64,000 nucleotides of DNA from Closterium sp. Naga37s-1 (Eukaryota > Streptophyta > Zygnematophyceae > Desmidiales > Closteriaceae): NCBI GenBank assembly GCA_947471745.1, contig CANJKZ010000971.1, forward strand, positions 1,546,001-1,610,000, in the 5' to 3' direction. Shown in pieces: positions 1-8,741 of this stretch. Position numbers and translations under genes: made by a program. The number at the start of each line of letters is the position of its first letter. Position 1 is the first letter of the stretch. The notes beneath the pieces are model-generated. The model was not told where the DNA came from and did no database searches. It worked only from the letters and a program-made list of their open reading frames with translations.

Positions 1-3000
1 GCGAGTCTGAGAGGGGAGGCAGAGAAGAATCAGCAACAGCTGCTGTATGCCATTCGTGGATGTGCAGAATGTCTGGCTGTGCTCCTGTCACCTGAAGATG
101 GTATACACATGGACACACGTAGGTACAACAACACAGAATACCATGTTACAGTACAGGGAGAGTGAGAGCGAGGGCAGGCAGGCAGACAAGGAAGGGGAAA
201 TAGTGCTGTTGTGTTCCACTCATGGCCATGGATAAAGGCGGCTGCACCCCTGTCACCTGATGAGCTACACATGTGCGCACACAGGTGCGGCTGAGGGTAC
301 CATGTCCCAGGGTGAGAAAGGGAGGGCAGACTAGGCACACATGGCCCGTGCTGCAACCCCATCCATCCTCACCTGCAGGAACTCGAGGCTGGCGCGGCTG
401 AAGAAGAGGTACGCCTCGAGCTCGTTGTAGGAGCCTCACGGCCTACCTTCACCAGGAGAGGCATACTTCCCATAACCTGCAGGACGAGACCGAAACCCCA
501 CGTGTCACACAGTGGCCACACGGCCACCTCACCTGCAGGAACTCGAGGCTGGCGCGGCTGAAGAAGAGGTAGGCCTCGAGCTCGTTGTAGGAGCCGCCGT
601 AGATGCGCCCTCCCCTGAAGAAATGGTTCTCGGGCTTCAGCAGCACCACTGGCACGCCTGAGATCTCCCCACTGAACGCCTGCTTGGATGGATTTGAAGG
701 GAAGGAAAGGGGCACTCTACTGAATGGGATGCGGTGAGTGCAGCCACTTGGGCTTGTTAAGTCCTTGTTGTACTGGATCTGGTCATGTGGCATGGCCCCA
801 GCAACACTACTGGCAGCAACTAACAGATTCCCCCCCACTGCATGCATGGCCCTGAGTGGGAGGGAGGGAGCAATGTGGGATAGAGAATGGTGTTTTTCTG
901 ACAAATGCATTCTATTTTCACGGCTGGCAGCTGCGTGGCTATTTTGGCATACATCCGTCTCATCTCTGCTCCAACCCGCTACATTCCTGGTCCACCAACC
1001 CACCTCCACGCCGACCCAGTCGCCCTTGAAGTAGGAGCCAAAGGAGCGCTTGAGCTGCAGGTTGGCAATCTGCTTCTCACCTCCACCCTGAGCTACCACC
1101 TCTCTGCCTCACAAGCACTCAAACACTGCAACCTACATCTCCTCCCCAGCTCATGCTCACACCAACGCACCTCCACGCCAACCCAGTCACCCTTGAAGTA
1201 GGAGCCAAAGGAGCGCTTGAGCTGCAGGTTGGCGATCTGCTTGGTGTCCAGACACTCGTAGAATGGCAGCATAACCTCCACCGTGTGGCCCCGCGCCAGA
1301 CAGGCTCGGCCCAAACCTGCAAAGAAGTTTAAATGGACGGGGCAATGAAGAATTGCAATGGCAATATTTCCTCCACAGAATGGGCAGAGCAAGATACATA
1401 CGTTTGGCTCAAACCTGCAGGCAAACAACTGACTTATTGCAATGACTTCTGCATCTAGAAACTCTCCTGTTACAACATCCCTTAAGGCTCCAGCTTGCAG
1501 CGGAGCCATTTCAGCAGTCATATGCACAATGTGAGGGCGCTTCTAGCCCTCACTCCCACAACTCTGTCCGCTGTTGCTCACTCACCTGCTACCACACTTT
1601 TCTCTCCGGTAGCGCACTACTGACCTGCCACCATGGCTTCTACATCCTGTAGCCGTAACGTAACGTGCAACAACTGACCTGTTACCACATCGCCCAGGCC
1701 TCCGACTTTCGCCAGGGGAGCCATTTCAGCAGTCACGTGCACAATGTGTAGGCGCTCCGAGTCCCTCTCTCCCACCACTCCGTCCCCTGTTGATCCGCTG
1801 CTCGCCACCCCTGATGCTGCCACGTATCCTTCACTGGTTGGCCAGCGCATCCAGAACGGCGGCTCCTCCTGGGGAGACGGCCAGATGATCTGCTGGGCAG
1901 CAGTGGCCGGCACAGCTTGTCTTTTCTGAGCCGACCCGACTGCCTCTTCTATAACTTCGACGGATGCTGAGGCTGGTGTTGCTGCTGTTGCCTGACACAT
2001 AGGAAACCGAGTATGGGATAAACAGGCAAGGGGAGGGGCAGGGGTTTGGGGGTGGGGGGCGCTTTCGACGCAGTTCAAAAATCAAGACGAGATGTGTCTG
2101 GTTGTCTCTGATAATGTGTTTCCACGAGATGTGTCTGGTTGTCACTGGATAAGCTCCTTAAAGAGAGAACTCCTGAAAACACAATCTGATCTCACCATGG
2201 AAATTGTTGTAGCACGGACATACATCAAAATACACACCACACCACCATGGTATGGTTCAACCATTGGAACCTCCAAAATTACTCACCACATCAGCGGCAA
2301 TAGCAGGCGAGCCAGGGACGCCGCCCCTGTGCATGGCGTGGGAGAGCGCCCCCGCCAGCTCCTGAGTCTTCTCAATCTCAGGTTGTCACCTCCAGCGTTA
2401 CCCACTCACCACATCAGAAGCAACAGCAGGAGAGCCAGGCGCGCCGCCTCCCTGCATGGCCAGCGAGAGCGCCCCCTCCAGCTCCGCCAAGCGGGCTTTC
2501 AGCCGCGCGTTCTCCGCCACCATCGCCTGCAGCCGCTCCTGTGATCGGGAGCAAGATTTTGAGTGAAGAGGGGCGACAGTGGGAAGAATAAGGGACGGAG
2601 AATACGAGTATGGTAAGGCTGAGGATTCAATTCTTCCTCCTCTCTCTTCTCGCGAGTAAAAGGAGGGCAAGGCTTGCAAGGTTGACCTTGAGAACTATGA
2701 GAAGGCATAAGAGTATGAAACGCTTACAAGAATGACATAATTGCCTGAAGTGAAATATACCCAAAACCAAGGCAGTTTTGTAATTCTTGATAAAGCAAAA
2801 CGCCAAGCCAGCCATCATTGATCCCTTCCACCACCTGACGTAGTCATTCCCTGATTCCCATCGAGTTGCAAGAACAACGAAGTCCTATCCAAAATGGCAA
2901 GACCGTTGGTACTCATATTGACGCCGTACCTTCTCAGCGTCGCTTGAAGCGTTTGCGGTCGCAGCAACCTGCACAAAGGCAACGAAAGCTTCGCTTTATT

Positions 3001-3563
3001 TCGAGAACATGACGACATCCGTCAGGTTCGTAGAAAATAAACAGAAATGAGGCGGTAAAATAAACGACACCCCTCAGCTTCGTACAGAATAAACGATTCT
3101 GCGGCTCCACGGAATAAGTAAACTCATGTGAGAAGAGAATAGTTGTAACAAACCAGCTTGGTTGGTATTCAGGAACAAGGGAACTGATTACGATGTACAT
3201 GCCTGAAGGGCTCCATGTTCTTGGGAAGCGGCTTTGCGCGAGGCTCTTCGCGACTGCTGGCGAAGCGAATTCCCAAAAAATCCTGCCTGCATTCACATTA
3301 TCACGATAGATTTGTAACTTCATATGCGACATTATACTCAACAGGTTAGCTGGCATAGCATGTACCTTACCAGCATGGCATACGGAATCAATAATAAGGA
3401 GAATAAACGCAGGTCTGATGTATCCCTAACAAAAGCATTGTACCTGAGCCGAACTCAGCGGCGTGCAAGAGGAGGCAACAGAGAGCTTTTCCTCCTTGAA
3501 GCTAACGGCGGAGACAGCTGGCAACGCGCCTGCAGAGGCGGATGTCACTGCCATGGCCGCCAT
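1..3563 (-). CDS. Plastid starch synthase (GT5), 5' part of the gene, continues past the left edge
   Basis: This gene encodes an ADP-glucose:alpha-glucan glucosyltransferase acting in the plastid. The exons I can place, all with GT-AG borders and matching phases, are 3444-3563, 3199-3282, 2930-2968, 2410-2538, 1679-1991, 1171-1316 and 533-679. The start at 3563 is the first ATG after an in-frame TGA, and its 40-residue exon is Ser/Ala-rich like a transit peptide. Exon 4 is a short coiled-coil-like segment (ERLQAMVAENARLKARLAEL). Exon 5 carries the GT5 signature HIVHVTAEMAPLAKVGGLGD, with the KVGGL substrate-binding motif; exons 6 and 7 continue the GT5 fold (GLGRACLARGHTVEVMLPFY, FFRGGRIYGGSYNE). 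The catalytic C-terminal half lies outside the window; a pyrimidine-rich acceptor at about 7-30 may open the next exon. A coiled coil before GT5 suggests an SSIV/SSV-like class, but this is not settled. Several exons have partial copies in the introns. Confidence 0.88.
373..445 (-). repeat. Echo of the 3' edge of starch synthase exon 7
   Basis: This is a near-identical copy of the last ~70 bases of exon 533-679, coding SYNELEAYLFFSRASLEFLQ and followed by the same GTGAGG donor. It lies about 160 bp downstream of the original inside the next intron. It has no acceptor of its own, so it is best read as a tandem duplication across the exon/intron border. Confidence 0.85.
1004..1075 (-). repeat. 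Echo of the 3' edge of starch synthase exon 6
   Basis: This copies the 3' half of exon 1171-1316 (KQIANLQLKRSFGSYFKGDW and following residues) with a GTGGGT donor. It differs from the exon at only a few bases. It sits inside the following intron and lacks a usable acceptor. Confidence 0.85.
1440..1535 (-). repeat. Degenerate echo of the GT5-motif exon
   Basis: This is an eroded copy of the 3' end of exon 1679-1991. The stretch reading HMTAEMAPLQAGALRDVVTG parallels the true VTAEMAPLAKVGGLGDVVTG, but the lysine-glycine loop is lost and the upstream part is out of frame. It cannot replace the real exon, and is older than the other echoes judging by its divergence. Confidence 0.75.
2287..2361 (-). 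repeat. Second, in-phase copy of starch synthase exon 4 (3' part)
   Basis: This 75-base block reads ELAGALSHAMHRGGVPGSPA and ends at a GTGAGT donor. It parallels the end of exon 2410-2538 (ELEGALSLAMQGGGAPGSPA). It is preceded by a CAG and is a multiple of three, so it could be spliced in as an extra 25-residue exon. Whether it is used cannot be told from sequence. Confidence 0.6.
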
Positions 3564-4318
3564 GCTCGCCAGTGCTAGGTTCCCGTTACTCGGTCACGCT
3601 TTCTCCAGGACGAATTGTGCCCGGACAGCAAAGCTAGAGCTCAGCCTAGAATGTAATGGAGGTGCTAGGTGACAGAGCAAGCTGTTTTCATGACTGGAGA
3701 TGGTGAAGACGTTTGGAATGGTCACATTGACGAATCTTTCCAGCCACATTTGCTTTCTCGGGATCCTCGAATTCTGCTAACGTTCCTCACAACACAAGCG
3801 AAAGATTCGCTACCGGCGAAGACTAGGTTTTCCGGGTAACCAGTATCGAGGGTCAAAACCAACACCTGCGAGGATGAAGGTGGGTGGTCACCAGCGCGTG
3901 TCACCAGCAACACAACAGTGGGGGAAGGATAGCCTTATGATTCTCGCCACGTGGCTATTGGTCACAAGGAGAAGTTGAAGGCGTGGCGGAGAATATCCAG
4001 CTCAACAGATCCCGCTCCACGTGCCTGGCAAGCGGAAGCTGACTATGAGTGAAAATAAGCACCAAACTATACCGCATACAGAAATCAAGGGTATAAGATA
4101 CATAAATACAAAGAGTAGGTGCTTAGAACCTGGATATTCATCAAGAGCTATGGACTTGGATCCCCTCATGTATAAGCATGCAATGCCATTTGTACCATCA
4201 GCTAACGGTAATAGCTGCGAAGCTAGAGAAGCACGAACTGTACAATCCCTACAAGTTTACACACATCAGGAGTTGGTAAGGGCACTGCCAAAAACCACTG
4301 TCCTCCTGCCCATGGCCT
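3564..4318. other. Intergenic, no gene seen
   Basis: This holds the presumed promoter of the starch synthase gene (minus strand). I see no convincing coding exon, RNA gene or repeat. Confidence 0.5.
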
Positions 4319-4675
4319 TTAGCGGCTGCCTGAGCCGGAAGCTCCTGCATCAGTCATGGACCTCTTCTGAGCTCTTCTTGCCCTTCGGCCCAAACCCCCC
4401 TCCTTGAAGTCGTTGTGACCCTTCTGAGCTGCACCAGACGTGCGAGCAGGGGCAGGGCGCGCCTCTATGCGACCCCGGCGGACATAGCCATTCTCACCCC
4501 ATCGCCTGTTGCCAATGCGCAACGTGTTTTGGTAATAGTCCTCCTCGTCTTCTTCGTAGTCCTCCAGTTCTGGTGGGTGCTCTATCTCATGCTGGTATTC
4601 GAATTCCACAGGCGAGTACCATAGAGCACGGAGAAGCAAGCACACTGTTTCTTCAAGCATGAAATCACTTACACT
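4319..4675 (-). CDS. Orphan 3' exon of an unrecognised acidic/basic protein
   Basis: An open block follows a plausible acceptor (TTTTGTTGTGCAG) and ends at a stop at 4319. It has a short hydrophobic start, a strongly acidic patch (HPPELEDYEEDEEDYYQ) and a basic tail (GRRARRAQKRSMTDAG). It has no ATG of its own, so it would be a terminal exon. The DNA upstream on this strand is a GC-rich repeat and an LTR fragment followed by an LRR gene on the other strand, so any upstream exons are missing or displaced. I do not recognise the family. It may be the remnant of a gene cut off by the LTR insertion. Confidence 0.4.
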   Translation of the reverse strand, partial: SVSDFMLEETVCLLLRALWYSPVEFEYQHEIEHPPELEDYEEDEEDYYQNTLRIGNRRWGENGYVRRGRIEARPAPARTSGAAQKGHNDFKEGGLGRRARRAQKRSMTDAGASGSGSR

Positions 4676-4689
4676 GCACAACAAAAGGC

Positions 4690-5279
4690 AGCCGATGCGC
4701 GGGGTCGACGGGGCCGTAAGGGGCCACTAAGGGGCGGCGCGCGGGGTCGACGGGGCCGTAAGGGGCCGCTAAGGGGCGGCGCGCGGGGTCGACGGGGCCG
4801 TAAGGGGCCGCTAAGGGGCGGCGCGCGGGGTCGACGGGGCCGTAGGGGGCCGCTAAGGGGCGGCGCGCGGGGTCGACGGGGCCGTAAGGGGCCGCTAAGG
4901 GGCGGGGCGCGGGGTCGACGGGGCCGTAAGGGGCCGTTAAGGGGCGGCGCGCGGGGTCGACGGGGCCGTGAGGGGCCGCTCAGGGGTCGACGGGGCCGTA
5001 AGGGGCCGCTAAGGAGGGGCGCACGAGGGCGTTGGGGGGAGGCGCTCGAGGGCGCTCCGACAGTAGGGCGCACGAGGGCGCTAGTAGGCAGTCAGTGTGG
5101 TGGGCCCTTAAAAAAATCGGTCCTAGCGGAGGACCTGCTCTGAAACCATGTCAGAAAGAACGAAACAGGAATGATTGAACTAGCACAAAGTTGGGTACAA
5201 GTAGGAAACCCTAAGTTTGTGTACCCCCTGAGGCTAAACCCACTATAGCCTACACAATGTAAACATACAATGTTTGACA
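4690..5279 (-). mobile_element. Copia-type LTR fragment with GC-rich tandem repeat (fossil)
   Basis: Read on the minus strand, an LTR-like segment begins TGTCAAAC at 5279 and shares the string taggctatagtggg and neighbouring blocks with the LTRs at 11576 and 43878. A TGGTTTCAGAGC primer-binding-like site follows at about 5136-5147, then a leader made of a 42-bp GC-rich repeat. No gag or pol is seen. It is a broken remnant of the same family as the two larger Copia elements in this window. Confidence 0.65.
4700..5035. repeat. 42-bp GC-rich tandem array, about 7-8 copies
   Basis: Units share gtcgacggggccgtaagggg and recur every 42 bp. As 42 is a multiple of three and the unit lacks stops, it stays open on both strands, but the Pro/Arg-rich translation is an artefact. 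Similar GC blocks lie at the 5' side of the Copia element near 47.1 kb, so the array probably belongs to the element's leader. Confidence 0.85.
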
Positions 5280-6983
5280 TCTATGCCCGAGGAATTCGGG
5301 TTGCTGACTGCTTTGGAAATACTGCGCCTGGTTGGGCTTCCGCAGCTCAGCAGCCTGCCGGCATCGCTTGGCAACCTGACGAGCCTCAAGGAGCTTAAAA
5401 TCGCCAAATGCAGTCTGCTGACACAGCTTCTAGACTCCCTGACTATACTATCGGCCCTTGAGTTGCTGGAAATCAGTCACTGCTCCAAGCTGACGGCGCT
5501 ACCACAGGGCATGGGGGATGGTCTGCGCAAGTTGCGCAGACTTGTTCTGTTCAAATGCACGGCTCTCTCTCACCTCCCTCCATCCTTTTCCAACCTCTCC
5601 TCCCTCGAATCCCTAGAAATCTCTGTAGTACCCAGCCTACAAGGCACGGTACCTGTCAGGTTCTCCCACATGACAAGCCTCAAGGACCTCTCTCTCTCTC
5701 CTCCCTGCCGCACCTGCCCGCCCTGCCCGCCTCCCTCCCTGCCATCGGCCGTTCTCTCACCAGCCTCGTGGTCAGCTGCATGCACATCAAGGCGCTGCCA
5801 GAGGAGATCGGACGGCTGGGAGCGCTTGAAACTCAAGCTCTCACAATTGCGGGACCTGAAGTCGCTCCCTCGCTCGCTGTATCAGCTGCCATGGTTGAAT
5901 TCTCTGGAAGTGAGTTCCTGCTTGGCGTTGGAGTCGCTGTTTGGGGATGAACACACGGGGGATGCTTACACCGGGGGTGCACACACGGGGGGTGAACACA
6001 CGGGGGATGCACACACGGGGGATGCACACACGAGGGATGCACACACGGGGGATGCACACACAGAAGCTGCCGGGCAAGAGCTTGGGGGGAGAATCACCCG
6101 CCTCGAGGTAGCTGGTCACACCGGTAGCAGCAATGGCGCTGGCAGCTGTGGGGGATCCGAGGAGAGTGGTACGGGTGTGATGCTTCCATCCCTCGAGGTC
6201 CTGAGAATCGAGGAGCTTCCCCTGCAGCAGCTCGGTCCATCGCTAGGCTCCTTTTCATCGCTAAACAGGCTGGAAATTTCTGATATGGATCGGCTCCGCT
6301 TGCTCCCAGACTCCATCTCTCGCCTCTCTCGCTTGCAGTCGCTCACGATCATCCATGCCGAAAGCCTGGTGGCTCTGCCAGAGACAATAAGGCAGCTCTC
6401 AGGTCTCAAATCTATCCAACTTACCGAACTCGTGAGCTTGGCTGCTCTGCCCGAGTCATTTGGGCAACTGAAGGAGCTTCAGACTTTTGAAATTTACAAC
6501 AGCCCGGGCCTAACCAGACTTCACGAGTCTTTCCCTGATCTCTGCAAGCTGGAGTCGTGATCTTTGATCGATGTCGGGATTTTGTGCCTTCTAGATGACT
6601 TCTGGAAGCTCTCTGCCCTAAAAAGCCTCTCTCTCGTGTCACTGCCCGAGCTTTGCAGCCTGCCCCGATGTTTTTTGCAGCTGCCCGCACTGGAGGATTT
6701 GTCCCTGCTCGGGTGCGAGCGGCTGGCTCAGTTACCCGCGGGCCTGCAACAGATGGGGAAGCTGCAGACACGTGTTGTCAGTAGATGCCCGCTGCTGTCT
6801 ACAAGACGAAGGGTGGTGATCTATGGTACATCGAACCTGGACGAGGGAGAGCGTGCAGTGGGTGGCTCGGAGGAAGATGACTCGGACGAAGATGAGGAAG
6901 AGGAGGAGGAGTGGAGCAAAGGGGAGGAGAGTGAAGGGGAAGAAGGGAGTGAACAGGAGGACGAAGAAGGGAGTGATTTGTAG
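5280..6983 (+). pseudogene. Leucine-rich-repeat gene, broken (plant R-gene-type LRRs)
   Basis: The segment encodes a run of about 23-residue LRRs of the plant resistance-protein type (for example LTALEILRLVGLPQLSSLPA and SRLQSLTIIHAESLVALPET). The C-terminal tail is very acidic (EDDSDEDEEEEEEW), ending at a TAG at 6981-6983. Coding similarity starts at the very edge of the LTR fragment ending at 5279, so the 5' part (any NB-ARC or signal region) is missing. Around 5700 the LRR continues in another frame and returns at about 5825. An in-frame TGA at 6558-6560 splits the last LRRs from the rest. A 15-bp minisatellite has expanded within the coding part at 5947-6062. Unrecognised tiny introns are possible, but a decayed gene is more likely. 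Confidence 0.75.
5947..6062 (+). repeat. 15-bp minisatellite inside the LRR pseudogene
   Basis: Units of the form acacacgggggatgc repeat about 7-8 times and would insert a THTGDA-like peptide between two LRRs. The period keeps the frame. Confidence 0.85.
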
Positions 6984-7289
6984 GATGGAGAGGATGTCGA
7001 AATAGGAGAAAGGCTAAGAAGCCATGGCTAGGGTTTGGGGTGTTGAGAGTAGCAAGCGAGATTGACAAAGGAGAAAGGTTGGTTGCACTATAGAAACAGC
7101 AGTACATATAGGCAAGAGCTAAGGTTGCAACACCAATAAAGTATGAACCTACACTACAGTTAATGCAAGGACAGTTTATATAAAATATGTTTTCAACACA
7201 CCCCCTAAACTGTTCGCCGCAATAACCAGTGCAGTCAACACCCCCTGACGGGGTACACCATGCGCAATGGAAGACAACAGAGAGGAACG

Positions 7290-7550
7290 CAAGGAGGAGG
7301 AGACGAGAGAGAGAGAGAGGGGAGAGGAGAGGAATGAGGAGAGGAGGTGGGGGGAGCCTAGCGCGGCGAGCCCCTCTTACGAACCCCCGTTTTACAAAGG
7401 GGGGGGGGGGTGAGAGAGGGATGAGGAGAGGAGGTGGGGGAGCCACGCGGCGAGCCCCACTTACGAACCCCCTTTTTACAAAGGGGGGGGGGGTGAGAGA
7501 GGGAGGAGAGGAGGTGGGGGGAGCCTAGCGCGGCGAGCCCCTCTTACTAA
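7290..7550. repeat. About 90-bp G-rich tandem repeat inside the LTR element
   Basis: Roughly three units share gcggcgagccc(c) and a run of nine or more G, with gagaggaggtggggg between. It lies in the interior of the non-autonomous LTR element. Translations in all frames are low complexity. Confidence 0.8.
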
Positions 7551-8204
7551 CCCTTGAATTCCACGCCCCCTTTCAGCCAACCCCCCCTCAACCTCACCCC
7601 CCTTATCAACCGCCCCCTGGAACCTCACACCTTCCCCTCCATCCGTCCTCCAACGCCACCCCCTCACCCCCCCCCCCCCCCCTCCCCCCCACCCCAGGAG
7701 GGGCGGCAGGAAGAGAGAGGAGGTGGGCTGCATGCTGGTCACCCCCGCCACCCCCTCACCCTCCACCCCCCCTTGCCCCCCACCCCAGGAGGGGTGGCAG
7801 GAAGAGAGAGAGGAGGAGGGACTGCTGCTGGTTTGTCACACCCGCCACCCCAACACCCTCCCTCCACCCCTTCCTCGGCTGCACGAGTAGCAGGGAGAGG
7901 GAGAAGTCGGGCGGCAGCGTGGCGTAGCAGCAGAGTGGCGTCAACCACCCCCTCCCCCCCCCTCCCCTTCAGCACCAGCCGCTGCAGGGACAGAGAGGAG
8001 AGCGGGGAGGCCGAGTCACCCACCCCCGCCTCCCCCACTCTCGGGCACCACCCCACCACCCCACGCACGGCAGAGACCACGCGAGGGATGCCACGGGAGG
8101 GCGACGAAACGGGGAGGGGCGACGGGGAGCAGGGGCGACGGGGGGGCAGCAGGTCGCGCTGGCGCACATCGCTGGTGCCTGGCGCTGGCGTACGCGTCGG
8201 CATT

Positions 8205-8490
8205 GGGCGGTGGCGGCCGCGTTCGGCGCTGGCATCGGTGCTGGCGGCCGCGTTCGGCGCTGGCGTCGGCGCCGGCGGCCGCGTTCGGCGCTGGCGTCGG
8301 CGCCGGCGGCCGCGTTCGGCGCTGGCGTCGGCGCCGGCGGCCGCATTCGGCGTTGGCGTCGGCGTTCGGCGCTGGCGTCGGTGCTGGCGGCCGCGTTCGG
8401 CGCTGGCGTCGACGCTGGCGAGCGCGTTCGGCGCTGGCGTGGGCGCTGGCGGCCGCGTTCGGCACTGGCGTCGGCGCTGGCGTCGGTGCT
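8205..8490. repeat. About 30-bp GC-rich tandem repeat (gcgttcggcgctggcgtcgg)
   Basis: About nine units of a cggccgcgttcggcgctggc type make long Arg/Ala-rich open frames on both strands. These are composition artefacts. The array sits in the same LTR element interior. Confidence 0.85.
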
Positions 8491-8741
8491 CGCGTTCGCG
8501 GCCAGCGACGGGGCGACGTGGCCGCGGGAGACGAGGTAGCAGTAGGCGCGGGGCAGAGGCGCACGAGGCGCCAGGTAGAGGCGCACGAAGCGCAGGGCAG
8601 AGGCGTACGAGGCGCCGGGCAGAGGCGGACATCGCGATGGGCGGTGCGACAGGGTGCGCCGTAGCGGAAGCTAACGGTGGGCCCATGAGGTCTTAGGAGC
8701 TTAAGTGCTCTGAAACCATGTCAAAATAGGAGAAAGGCTAA

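Larger units (their letters stand above)
6995..8741 (-). mobile_element. Non-autonomous LTR element, minus strand (fossil)
   Basis: A 204-bp LTR (6995-7198, on the minus strand TGTTGAAAAC ... TTCGACA) has a purine-rich tract (TTAGGGGGTG) just before it. At the other end a primer-binding-like TGGTTTCAGAG (8709-8718, minus) is followed by the start of the other LTR copy (8719-8741). The interior has only G-rich and GC-rich tandem repeats and no recognisable gag or pol, as expected for a non-autonomous derivative. It begins 12 bp after the LRR stop codon. One end is overrun by the next element. Broken; no intact copy in the window. Confidence 0.65.

Noticed and set aside
7554-8696. Arg/Ala-rich frames on both strands
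   Set aside because: GC-rich tandem repeats inside an LTR element; no domain and equal openness on opposite strands.
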